From Tetrahymena elliotti 4EA (Eukaryota; Ciliophora; Oligohymenophorea; Hymenostomatida; Tetrahymenidae): 64,000 nucleotides of DNA. Shown in pieces: positions 25,596 to 38,526 of this stretch. Position numbers and translations under genes: made by a program. The notes under the pieces are model-generated. The model was not told the DNA's origin. It made no database searches and worked only from the letters and a program-made list of their open reading frames with translations. Each line of letters opens with the position of its first letter. Positions within the stretch are counted from its first letter, which is position 1. The stretch spans positions 829,258-893,257 of the forward strand of contig JH720302.1 in assembly GCA_000231825.2 (NCBI GenBank), given 5' to 3'.

Positions 25596-28500
25596 TCAAT
25601 TTTTTAAGAATTTAAGAATGGTCTGAGCAAATTCAGGGCTGTATAAGATTGCTTATTAGAATTCTTTTTTAATTGTTTTCTTATCTAAATCAGGTCTTCT
25701 TTCGTAGATCTTAAGATAAATAATACCTTAAAGGAAGTGAAGTAATGAGTTTAAGTCAGAAGATAAAGATTATTTATATTAATCTTAAATGAGTGTCACG
25801 TACTCTACAAATTAGTAAATATTTTCTTCTTATGGATCCTAATTAAAAATAAATTTAAGTCAGAAAAATCTAGATTAAATAAATTTCGTTTACCTTGCAA
25901 CTCTTAAAGTAATAATACAAAGTAAAGAAGAATATTGTAATTAAGTCATCTTCTTTAGATTAAAATTGAGTAGATTTCATGTAACGTAAATGCTAAATTA
26001 ACTCCTCCATATTTTCTTATCTATATAAGTGCTACATATACAAGAACTTCATACTTACGGTAGGATAATTTTCATAACACTTTTTTATGAATAATTGAAT
26101 GAATAAATAAATGTGTATTATTAAAATGGATGTTTACATATGTAGCATTATTATGGATCATTTCTTGAATGTCTTCTTTTTCATACTAGCTGTCTTCACG
26201 GTAGTCTTCTTATAGTGACATGATATATTAGTAACCATCAATGTGTTAGATCATATTCATCATGATTTTTCCTTTATTGCTCTATTAGACTTCTTAAGAA
26301 ATCAATTATTCTTAGACTGAAGTGTAAATACATTAGCTTAATGCACTTAATAATTGAATCATACCATTAGTTTTTTACTCTCTAATGAATCTTCTAATGA
26401 GATTCTAATAAAAATAAATTAGTTAAAATAAAAGTAAAAATGTTTAAATTGTTCAATTATTACGAAAGCTAGAATGTAAGCAGAAACTCTGTCTTTTTCA
26501 AGCAAAGATTACAAGTCATCAATAAACTCATTATTGTTTAGGTCTTTGTAGAAAATAGTTAGGACATTTCTATATTATTCTAGTTTGGAGTCAGCCTAAC
26601 ATACTCCATCAATATATTAAGTGAATTACTCTACCTAGGAACTAATATCTCCTTCAGTTGGTTTCATTTTCTACAAAGCTAGATGGATTTCCATAAACAA
26701 TTTAATACCCTTTTTCTTATATACTCCCTCTGGATCGTATCTTTCATTCAGAACTTTTGTTTTCAAAATGAGCAACAATTTCTTATTAAAAAAAGTATTT
26801 AGAAAAACTTAATGTGAAAAAATATATTTTACAATTAAGCGAGAAGGTGTGTAGTTAGATAACTCTTCAAACTAGAAATGAACTAAAAGATAATATAAGT
26901 AGGGTCTATCAAGGTAAATTGCAGCTTTTGTGACTTCGGAGATTTTTTGCTTGAGACTAATATTTGGGTTATTTAATTAAATAATTAGGGTTTTCTCTTA
27001 AATATTATTTTAATTGTAAGGATTGAAAATAGGCAGTCTAGACTATGTAATAAGATATTCCGTATAAGAACTTCTGTATTCAGTAACAGAAGGATCCATA
27101 AGCAAGGCTTGATAAAGCTACTTTTTAGACTTTTGGTATTCTTTTCTCTTATAGCTATGAATACCTTATAAGTGCTTATATTCAGAAGCTTAATATACTT
27201 AATTTGTAAAATTTTCTGAATAAGGCCATTCTTAAATACCCTTTTTACTATTTTTAACATACTTTAAGTTAGCCAATCTTTTAATTACTGTTTAAATATC
27301 TTCAGGTTTTGCCTATTTAAATAAAAATTTAATTTAAAAAATCTATTTATTTTTTATATCGATAGCAGTAATGAATCAGAGAGAAAATTTAATTTTTGTT
27401 TATTGATAGCATTAATTAATCCCTCATAAAAAACAATGCTTACTCCACTCCTTCAAAAAATTATCTTATCCATAGTGAAATTACAAATTTTATTTTTAGG
27501 ATTTAAATATTTTAAAATTTTTTGAGAGTTTTCAATATTTTTGTTAAAAAATAATGAAATTTAGTAAACATAAATTTTAGTTTCATTTTCTCTATTTAAA
27601 CCATTTTGATGAAGGAAATTGTTATGGATTTTTATTACAACAAAAGAAAAATAATCAATCTGAAAAAAGAGATAAATTAAAAGAAAAATAAGTTTTTTTA
27701 CACTTTAGACTAAATGATATTCTATCTCTGTCATTTAGATGTAAATTGGTGTCAAATCAAAGTACTCAGATTGCTTTTCAAGTAAGATAGAAATATTTTT
27801 AATGCTATAGATAACTTGAACTTATTAGTAGAAGAATTCTAATCCCTTTTCTTATTGTTGAGTGTAGAGTGCAAGAGAAAGATATAGCTTTAAGTTTTTG
27901 ACAAGATAATCGAACTCTCTGCATACAATAACGAACTATTGAGAGTCTAAATGGTCTTGCTAACTTGCAGATACTTTAATTCTGTCAATTTCTTGGATAA
28001 TTCTATTTCCAACTAGTTACATGAATCCTTCATTCAATTCTGCTGATTTATTGATAAATAAGTTGTTTAAATTTTATGAGTAATTGTCCTTAATTGAGTT
28101 AAAAATCTCTTATTTCTTTTCATGAGTAGAAGATTGCTTTAAAATCATAATTCTATAAAGTTATCCGAGTTAAGTATCAACCAAATAAGGAGCTCTATCA
28201 AACAAATCAGTTGAGAATTAATATGAAACATGAGATCTTTCATTTGAAGAGTTTAAGAATTCTAATAAACCATCAAATAAGACTGAGCTTGCCTAATATT
28301 TTATTATATTATTTTATTAAAATAAAGAAAGAAAGAAAAAAAGAATTTTTAATTAATTACACTGATTTCTAATTGTTTGACAAAGTGCAAATAAGAGTTG
28401 CATTTTTAAATCATTTATTTTTAAAGTAAAGCATATTTATGAGCTGAATTATCATTTCCACTTTAAACAACTGTGTTAAAAGCAAGAGCCATATTGTATT

Positions 28501-31500
28501 AAATAATAAATAACCCAATATAAGCAGTTGGATTGTTGGTGTTAACTTCAATAGATTTTAGCAGCATATTAGCAGCTTCTTCATATCTGTGTTTCTTTAA
28601 GTAAATAAATGCTAAACTATCCAAAGCCAAAGAGTTCTATTAATTAAAATTAAAATATTAATTTTAAAAAACTCAATAAATATACATACCTTCTATATTC
28701 TACTAGATTTAACAAATGCACCTATTTTTATTTCTTCTTTCTCTTCGATGAGACCTATTCAAAAATTAGAATTAGTTAATTATTTATTTCAATAAGCTAA
28801 GAAATTTAATTAAAAAACAGCAAAGACTCTACATAAGCCAGCCTCTCCATTACTTTATAAAATAAATGAAAATTTAGGGTGAGATATTTTGTAAAATCTC
28901 TGCTGTATAAAACAAAGTACAAAATTTGTAAAATTTTGTAAAATGAATTGATTTGTTAATAAATTACCATAATAGTTGTAAAATTCAATATCAAGATTGT
29001 ATATAAGGATACCAACCGTAGATAATTTGAGAGCAAGGTTATATGCATCTCTTTCATTATTAATTTTGTATAAATAGAAATAGCTTAAGCAAATATTCTT
29101 CAAAGTGTATTTGAAAAGAGAAGTTTAATAACTTGAGAGGCCATTTAATTTAACAGTGTTGATGCTGTTGATTATATCTGCTTCAAAGTCGATAGAAAGA
29201 GTTTGTAATATCTCCTTTAAATAGACAATAGATTTCTCAATATAATCTTTATTTTTTTTGATGAAACCAGATAAAGTGTAAAATTCACTGTAGGCTTAGT
29301 TAACTAAAACACTTCTTCTTGAAGGAATCTTGATTTGCAAAACTTTTTCAATCAAAAACTAGGCTGAAGACAAGGTGTATTTTTTCCAATGGAATTAAAC
29401 GAAATTTAAACTCATTTCAAGAATAAAACCAGTCATTTACTCATAAATGCTAAAAATAATATTTTGCAAGTCTTTATATTATTCTTAGCCATGAATTTTT
29501 TCAAGGACTTTATAACAAATAGCCAAGAAGATTCTAACTCTCTAATAGGTTTTGTGAGTATCTTGAAGATATGAAGTAATTTAGGCATATTCAAAGTTAA
29601 TAGTAAGAGCATCAACAAAATTTTTAATTTCATCATTCAAGTTATATTCTTTAAGAATAGCATCTCCATGTTTGCTAACCAAAAAAACACTAGAAAATAT
29701 ATTCAATGTGTGATAAACTTCCTTAGCAAGCTCACTCTTCAAAGATTTATCATCTTCATCAATTAAAATTTCTTCTTTTTATCTATCCTCTGAGGAATTA
29801 GTAACTTCGAGATAAACTTTTTCTGCCTCTTAAATAGCTGAAAGTGAAGAGCAGGTCTTACCTTACATTTTATCTCTAGAGAAAGATTTTTAGTAAAAAA
29901 AAATAATGAAATCTATACATTTATTAAATTAAAATGGAGTTACGCCTAAGCTAAAGAAATGCAAAGTTTGATGTGGAGTCTTTATTATGGATCTATGATT
30001 AAATTGCTTGACAAGTTAACTGCTTCTTAAGCATAAATATTGTCACTAAAAACAAGATAGTCATCCAAGTAAAGTAAATCAGTTTAATCAATCATATGGG
30101 GGATATCAGTACTTTTCTCTGGGACTAAGGTTGATAACTTTTCATAATGAAGACGATAGTTTCTTTCTTTATTAAATTAATACAATTCAAGAGCCTTTTA
30201 ACAGAATGAAGTAGCTCTCTTGTAATCTCCAATATTCTAATAAAATTTATAGAAAGTTATTTAAAAAATTTTAAATTAAATTTATTACTGAAAAATGAAC
30301 ACCAAGTATTCTATTAACCCAAAAGATTTGCTTGAATGCAGGGTAGATACGATACAAGAAATCTAATGCTTCTTATTTTTGACCAAGTTTGTGAAGACAA
30401 AAGAAGAGCATTTTGTTTAAAAAGATATCATATTAACGATACAAGAATGCATTTTAGAATTAAATAAGCGCTTCTTAAATATTTCCACTCAAATAATGAA
30501 CTACACCAAAAACTACATAGTTTTGATAATCAGTGGAATCGAGTTTTTATGATTCTTCAAGCTACTTGATAGTCTATTCACTACTTTAATCAGAGAATAA
30601 ATAATTAAGAATAGCAATTCTCTTTTATAAGTTAGATGCAATATCCTTCAAATTTTGTAAGACAGCTGATTCTTACAATGCTTTTGTTAAAATAATTAAA
30701 ATTATTAAAAGAAATTTAAAAATATTTATTTTATTTACTTTGTAAACTAGAAATATTTTTAGTGTAATATTCTTTCTTATTTTCAGAATTGGAGAAGTTG
30801 ACCCACCACTTTTCTCCCTTGAAATAAACATTATCAGGTTCTAATTTGAGAACTTAGTCAATAATTTGGACTAAATTAATACTACCATCATATATTCTGT
30901 ATAACTTATTAAGTTTAATACAATAATCATAGTAAACTTTCAAGTTCAAAATATCATCTTTTTTAACTTAAATCAAATACTTCAAATTATTTTTAATCAT
31001 AACTAATTCATCTTAATCATCTATAATTTTAAGACCCCATCTATTATAAATTTCCTTCAAATACCTTTAAATAAAATTTATTTAGTATTTGTCAAATAAA
31101 ACAATTCAAATAAGTATTTTAACATTCTACTTGGAAGGAATAATTAAACATTTCCAATAAAAATAATTGAATAATTAAACATTTCCAATAAAAATAATTG
31201 AATAAATATTAATTCAAATTTAATCTTTTATTTAGAGCTTTATTTTTGATTCAATAAACAAAGGAATGGTTTATTTGAAAATTTATTGAAAATATATTAA
31301 AAAATAAAAGAGTTAATTTATTTACTCAATATTTTCTTGTTATTGCTCTAATCTGTCAATTGTTTTCTTGAATTGATATAATAAAGTCTTTTTGGCAGAT
31401 GATTTAATAGCTTTGTAGTTGGCAAGAAGGTAAGCTTCGAATAATGGATTGCAATAAATAGTATCATTGATTTCTGCACTAGCATCAGCTATTTCTTGTA

Positions 31501-33050
31501 ATTTAAGATATTGGTCAACAAAGAAATCCTATCTTTTTTCAAAAATATTCAAATTCTTTAATATGCTTTCCTTAAAGTCTGTCTAATTAACAAACTTAGA
31601 AGAATATAACATGAAAATTTCAGCTCTAATTCTGAATTCTTCACAAATGAGTTTTTTCTACTCATTATTATACTACTAAACAACTAATTCTGTTAGAGAT
31701 TTTTCTTCCTAGGGAGCTTTTTCTCCAACATAAACTTTATACTAAGAATGAATTACATTGAAATCAGCTATTTATAATTATTTAAATAAAATAAATTTTT
31801 ATGGTTTGGTTGAAGAGTTTAATTTTACGTAGGACGAATTCAGGATAATAAAGATAGATTACGGTTTCGTAAACTTATTATAAAAATCTTTTCATGTTTT
31901 TTTTAACATAGCCTTAGTTAGTAGAAAAGAACTTAAGTTAGTAAAAGAGAGCAAGAGTAGAATTAGTGAAGTGAGAGACAATTTCAAATATAACTATATT
32001 CTTTTCTTATATGTAGTTATATTTAAGCAGCCAACTAACTAATTAAAATATTGCTTCTTCTATGTACTAGCCATTTAAATTTTTGGGCAATAAGGCAACT
32101 ATTTACTTGAACTATGTTATAACCTTTTAATTAAATTTATTATTCCAATTACTTTTAGATCATTTAATTTAATAATTATAATAATTCTTTTAGAATTTAT
32201 AAGTAGTATCAATATTAGGTAAAAACAAAATAAATCAAATAGACACTCATTTTCAAAAGATAAAATTATAACAAAAATATTTTATTTTTATTTTTTTGCT
32301 ATTAACTTTAATTATATTTTATCTATTTTCTTGTAAATTGACTATTAAAAATTTACTTCTTTTATGTCCTTTTCTTAATTTCCTATCTTAATCAGTATTG
32401 TGGAGAATAAGAAGAAGATTAATTGCATTGTTTCAGGAGTAAGCTTATTAGTTGCTAGACTGTCTATAATTACTGTATAGGCTCTCTATCTCTCTTGATG
32501 TATTAATTACTAGTCATTTTGTTCAATAAATGAGCTATCAGACAAATATTCTAGTTAAAATTTGGCAAAATCTCTCACTAAGCTATCAAGCTTTGATAAA
32601 TCCTCCCTAATAATAAATGAAAATAATATGAAATTTAATTATTTGTATTAAAATTAGAATCAATTTATTTACTTTAATTGATATTGGCATATTTGACCTT
32701 AAATTTCTACCATTTCTTTAATCATATTCTTTTTTTAATAGTATTTTGATAAAGGAACTAATAATTGAGGCTTATCTTTCTCTTAACAGACAGTTTAACC
32801 TTCTTTCATTAATTCATACAAATTTTCTAATTCATTTAATTTGATGTAGCAAGAGGCCATATATAAGTATACTTTTATGTTGTCATCTATTCTCGTTATT
32901 GTTTTATTAAATTAAATTGTTAAAAATAATGATAAATAAACTACTCTAATATGTTTTAGCCATACTTAAATCAAATAAAGCATTTGGAAAATCATTTTTC
33001 TTAATATTTTCCAAAGCTGATTTCAGATATTTAGTTACTTTATCAGACAT
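25596..33050 (-). CDS. Large TPR-type helical-repeat protein, possibly Ski3/TTC37-like
   Basis: Seventeen minus-strand exons join in phase to about 1,924 residues: 33050-32945, 32886-32673, 32606-32357, 32111-31829, 31767-31326, 31064-30739, 30680-30289, 30236-29944, 29875-28833, 28754-28690, 28636-28361, 28292-27702, 27312-26833, 26781-26464, 26404-26138, 26079-25894, 25838-25596. Repeats with TPR spacing are visible, for example the one containing LGQKQEALDFLYRIYP, the one containing IGDYKRATSFCQKALELY, and the one containing LKKHRYEEAANMLLKSIEVN. The N-terminus (KSALENIKKNDFPNAL) and overall length recall Ski3/TTC37, the scaffold of the cytosolic RNA-exosome helper complex. That assignment is inference; any large TPR scaffold fits. 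The ninth exon is long and may hide one more intron near 28870-28970. The 1,000-codon agreement of phase makes a single gene likely. Confidence 0.82.
31141..31202. repeat. 31-bp perfect tandem duplication inside an intron
   Basis: The same 31-nt unit, beginning TAATTAAACATTTCC, occurs at 31141-31171 and 31172-31202. It lies within the intron 31065-31325 of the TPR-protein gene. Perfect identity points to a recent duplication and a possible length polymorphism. Confidence 0.88.
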
Positions 33051-34206
33051 TTAAAAACTTTATTGCAATTGCTAATCTTTCTTTACTATTCAGTTTTAAA
33101 ATGTAATCTTTTTTTACTTAAGATATAAATAATACAAATATTATTCTTTTTAATTAATTAACTATCTTTATCAATATTTATTTAATAGATATCTTTATCT
33201 TTATTCTAATAATGATTGACATCTTTTCAATAAAACAAAATACAGCTACTTTTTTGATATATGCACAAAAACAATGTGAATAAATAAAAATTTGTAGATA
33301 CTTTTTGTTTTAAAGATAAATGGATATTAAAATATTTTTATTTTTTTATCAAAATAATTCTTATTAAATTTGATGTTGCAGATTTATCTTTTCTTTCTCA
33401 TTATTTAAAGCCATACATAATTTATAAATTCAATTTTATTGTCAAATACGTTTTATTTTCTTAATTATTAGCTCTCGAAATATTTTATGTACTTAAAATA
33501 AATAGTTGATTATTTAAAATTCTTTCTATTCAATAATTTTATTTAAATATATTATTTTTTAATTTCTTTTAAGAAATTAATTTTACTAGAAAGAAAAGAT
33601 ATGATATTTAAATAGATATTTTATTAAAAAACTGAATTAAAATAATTTATCTTATTATTTGACTTTATGTCATCTTATTTAATAATGTATTAATATTTAT
33701 GTAAAATATAATTAAAAATTGAAGTTTCTCAACAAAAAAATATTAATTCTATTACTTATAAAAATTTGAGAATAAGTAAAGTTTTTGAAATCAAAAATAC
33801 TTTCATAAAATAATAGTATCTTTGTATAAATTTTGTAAAAAATATAATGGAAATTAAATAAATGTCAATTTAGGACAACAACAAATTTACCAAGATAGGT
33901 TAGATATGGAAATAAGTTTTAATTTTTTTAAATTAAAAGCTACTTTAGTCAAATTTATCTTCACTCTTCAATTTTGATCTTTCTTTCTAGTAAAAAATAT
34001 CATTTTTCTTGAAGATTTACTCTTTTTTTCAAACAAAAATTATTTTTTTCTTAAAAAAACTTTTAAAAAATAGAATGACTATTTATTAACAAATTAAAAA
34101 ATTTAAATCATATTTTTAAAATTAATTTTTTCTTTTCAAATTTAATTCTCATATTATTTTTTGTCTTTCTTTAAATTATTCAATTTTTTCTATATTATTT
34201 TAAAAG
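33051..34206. other. AT-rich spacer upstream of LRR array 1
   Basis: Divergent spacer with no clear gene. A short frame starting ATG at 33847 reads about 24 residues before a GT donor-like site and could be the first exon of the leucine-rich-repeat gene; I cannot link it in phase. Confidence 0.4.
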
Positions 34207-37200
34207 GAAATAAAATATTGATGAAGCCGCACATAAGAATTAGCATCTGGATTATCTTAATGCATTAACCTTTAAACTTTGAGTCTTAACATCTCGTAAA
34301 AATATTCTTTAGAGATTTTTTAATTTTTTAAAATCATAAAAAGTTCTATTACTTGCTATTTTATTTTAAATTGTGATCTTTATTTCTTATTGTAGTATTT
34401 ATTATTCAATTAAAATTTTATCATTTTTTTAAAAGCGAAAATAATTTAAGTGAAATGGGAATAGAGAATTTGATTTCAGGTTTAGAACAATGCTCTAATC
34501 TCTAAAGTTTGTATATTAACCTTGAGTAAAAATAAACTCTTAATATTAATTATGATTATATGGATCCCTTTAATATTTGAAATAAAAATTAGATTTATTT
34601 CATATTCAAGAGGGAGGGAGGGAGGGGAAAGTAAAAAGCTGTTTGATTTTTAAATTCTTCTTTTATTATTTACATGGAAATAATAAGGATTTTTCACTTC
34701 TCTCTCTCTACCTTTTTTTATTAATATTGAAATATATTTTTATTCATTATATATTTTATTATTTTTAAATAGTGAAAATGATATTGGTTAAAATAGTCTA
34801 TCTGGGCTAACATAATTATCTAAACTCTAAAAATTGCATATTGATCTTTGGTAAAAACAATTTTTTAATATGAATTAATTAATTTGTTTTCTCTTTTTAT
34901 TCTTTTTCCTTTTATTTTAAATTCTCATTTTTGTTTTTTCCTATTCTCTTTATATTTTAAATTTGTATTAATTGAAAAGGGACATGAAAATTGTACTAAA
35001 TTATTAGCATCTGGACTTGCATAATGCTCTAATCTGTAATTCCTTAATCTTGGTCTTAGGTAAAAATATTTTTTTTATTTTAAAGCGAATAAGTGAAAAA
35101 TAAACATTCAATTTAAGTACAAATTATTTTTTATTTATTTATTTTCATTTTTATTTTTTATAAATAAATTTTATTTGTATATTTTAATGATTATTTAAAG
35201 GAGTAATAATATAGGAAAAATTGGTTCACAATACTTAGCTTCTGGATTATCTCAATGCTCTAATCTATCAGATTTGACTCTATACTTGAGGTAAAAAGTT
35301 GTTTCCTTATGTTTAAGAGTAGAGTTAAAATTTTAAACTAATTTAGAATTATTTAATAATTTAATATTAAATGTTCATTCATTTACTCATTAATTATTTA
35401 TATCATAATTTTAATATCAGTTCACAATTAATAAATTCTTATGCAGAAATTATTGTTTTTTCTTAGACACCTCATGTCTTCTTCTTTTTTTAATTTTTAT
35501 TTATTTTATTTTTCAAAGGGATAATGATATTGGTGAAACAGGAGCTTCTAATTTAGCATCTGGGTGACTAATTACATATCTTAGAAAATTTAGAGTGATT
35601 TAAAAATCTAAATCTCCAAGGATATATCTTATTATTAAATTTAATAAATTAATATATTGCTTGCATACAATTTAAGAAAAGAAAAATTAAATTTTTGAGA
35701 GAAAAAAAAATGAAATAGAATATTGAATACTTTGATAATCTTGAAGAAGTGATTAAATATATTATTATTTATAACACTAATATGTTTTTATAAAATCAAA
35801 AGTTTATAAATTCTGAGTTATCATCTCACTTGAATCTTCATATCACTTTAAGGTAAAAATACATTCATTTTTTAAATAAACAAACAATTTGAATAAAAAA
35901 GAATATCAAAATTATCTTTAACATTTGTTGTTAATTTAAAAAATCAAAATTTTTTTATTATTTTCTATTAAAATTTAATTTGACTTTGAAATTTCTTCTT
36001 ATTTTATATTCATTTTTATTTTTACTTTATTTTTCTTTATCTTAATTAAAAGTTATACTTAAATTGATGATGAAACTGCTTTAGATTTAGGGTCTGCTTT
36101 AGCAAAATGCACTTAAATTTAATCAATTAATCTTTATTTAGAGTAAAAATATTCTTTTTGCATTTGCTATTAAATTTAAATTTTTACCTGATCACCAAAT
36201 TAAAAGTTTTTAATTTAAAATTAATTAATTATTTTTTTTATTATTTATTTTTCTTTTTTCAAACATAAATCAAAATTTTTAAATTTAAGACTAAAGATTT
36301 TTCTTATAATTATTTTCAATATTTAATTTATTTTCATTATTTAAAATTTAATAAGCTAATGTTAGATGGGGGATAATGAAATTTCAACATTAGGTTCTAG
36401 TTTGGCTTAATGCTCTATGCTTTAGGATTTATAGCTTCATCTTGAGTAAATATATTTTATTTTTACTTAATTTAATGAATATATTTTTGATGCAATTATA
36501 GAAAATAAAAATTTTGCCTACATATTTAAAATTTTTTCATAAAATAAATTATTATAAATTTTATGTCAAATTTACCATTAAAAATAAATTAAATTAAATA
36601 GATATAATCAGATTGGTGATGAAGGCATATCAAGCTTGAGTTCTGCTTTAGCGACTTGTTCCGAACTTTCAATTTTAATTTTGGATCTTAGGTAATTATT
36701 TATGTTTTTCATGCAATTAAAGCTGCCACAATTAAAATAAAATTAAATAAAAAGTAGTCTATTGATTTTCCTTTTCCATGTTTGATTTGAAAAAATTTTT
36801 GTAAATTTTTAAGGTTTAGAAATTTATTTTTTTATTATTTTATTTTAATAACAATTTATTGAAATTAAAAGTTGCAATTGCATATAATCTGATGGAGCAC
36901 TAGGTTTAATAAATGGCTTAGTCAACTGCTCTAATCTCTCAAATTTAGTTCTCAGCCTTGAGTAAAAATAATTGATCTTAAAATATTTAATTAAAAAATG
37001 AATAAAATCTTTATGCAATTTAGATTTTTTTTTTTTTTCATAAATTTTTTAAATATATATTTTATTTAATTTTTACTATTTCTGTTATTTACATTTATTT
37101 TTTGAAATACTTGTATCTATTTTTTTATTTAAAAGCAATAATTCTATTGGTATAAATGGTGCTCAAGATTTATTTTCTGGATTACAAAAATGTTTTAAAC

Positions 37201-37694
37201 TCTCAAATTTGACACTTCATCTCAAGTAAGAATAATTTGATAATTTTTCTTTTATTTTACTATCCTAAATAAAATAAATTTTTTAATTTTAATCTTAAAT
37301 TATAATTTGTTAATTTATTTATTACTCTTTTTCACTTTTATTTTCAAAAAATTAAAAATTGATTTGTTAACCTAATTAATACTATTAGATACAATCAAAT
37401 TACTGATAAGAAAGGATCGTTAATAGGTTCAAATTTGAAAAAATGTAATAATCTCTCAACATTGGTTTTAGATTTAAGGTAATAATGATTTATTAATTTT
37501 ATTAGCATTAAATATTTATTTTTTTTACCTTTTTCAATTAAAGTTAATATGAACTTTTTATCTTAACTGATTAAAAAGTTAATTTTTTTTGTTCAAATTA
37601 TGAAAAAAATAATAGGAGTAACAATGTCTCAGGATAGAAAATTTTGACAAAGATTCTGAAGATTAGAAACTTAGTCAAATTGGATATTTTATGA
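34207..37694 (+). pseudogene. Leucine-rich-repeat gene built of 90-nt exons, 5' half decayed
   Basis: Thirteen LRR exons alternate with AT-rich introns. Consensus per unit is N-x-I-G-x-x-G-x-x-x-L-x-S-x-L-x-x-C-x-x-L-x-x-L-x-L-x-L, about 30 residues. Intact units: 34436-34525, 34773-34850 (four residues short, in phase), 35201-35290, 36053-36142, 36356-36445, 36602-36691, 36872-36961, 37136-37225, 37389-37478, and a terminal exon 37616-37694 ending in TGA. Almost all are exactly 90 nt and start and end in the same phase, so exons can be lost or gained without frameshift. Broken units: 34207-34295 (89 nt), 34980-35059 (80 nt), and 35519-35570, which runs into TGA with a detached second half near 35803-35852. 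The last seven exons could still be expressed. Ribonuclease-inhibitor-type LRRs usually bind proteins; the partner is unknown. Confidence 0.75.
34612..34627 (+). other. Potential G-quadruplex tract
   Basis: GGGAGGGAGGGAGGGG fits the quadruplex pattern exactly and is conspicuous in such AT-rich DNA. It sits in the intron between the second and third leucine-rich-repeat exons, on the coding strand. A GGGA microsatellite is the simplest alternative description. Confidence 0.7.
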
Positions 37695-38526
37695 GGATAA
37701 AAAGCAATTCATTTAAACAATTTATTTACATTTGTTTAGTTTATTAACAAATTAAATTTAAAATATATTGTGTTTTGTACTACAAAATTTACTTTAGATA
37801 AATTAAAAAAATTTTTTTAAATCTGTTTTTTTAAAAAATTCAGAATTAAAAAAGAAATTTATTAAATGCCCTTTTACAAAAATTCATTCTATTTATTTAT
37901 TGATGTAATTTGCTGAGATGAATATGAGAAAAAATTCATACAATTAACTTTATTTAAATTAAATTGATTTGTTGTTTTAAAGTCTATGATATTATTTATT
38001 TAAATCATAAAAGCTAATTATTAATTAGTTGATAATTAAAGTCTCTACTTTTTAGATCTATTCTATTAAAATTCAAGTTTATGATTCTTACACCCATATA
38101 TAAACTTCTTTTACAAATAACTACATCTAAATACAGAGTAAACAAAATAACCAATAAATAATTTCAATAAATCAAGCTTTTTTATATTGGTTTTTAAACT
38201 CATTTTTGTTTTTTTTTTGGTTAATATTATCCCATTTTTAGTAAAATTAAAAATAAGAAAATATATTGATTCTAACTATTTGAGCTATACTTCAAAAGTT
38301 GATACTCTTAGAGGCATTTTAATTAATTTTTAAGGACTGTAATATTAACTTAATTATGTTAAATTGAAGACTTCTTAATTAGGATAAGAATTTTTATAAC
38401 AGAAAAATCTTTTATAAGTAGTAATCATTAAATTAAAAAGAAAAAGATATTTAATAAGGATGGCTAAGGAAACTTTACTTTAATATAATCACAAATTTTA
38501 AATTAAAATTAGAAATCTATTAATTG
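37695..38526. other. AT-rich intergenic spacer
   Basis: No gene seen. It holds the 3' end of LRR array 1 and the promoter of the amine oxidase. Confidence 0.6.

Noticed and set aside
26985..27260. 91-codon minus-strand ORF starting MLKIVKR.
   Set aside because: Out of frame with the TPR-gene exon 27312-26833, which explains the region with TPR-like sequence.
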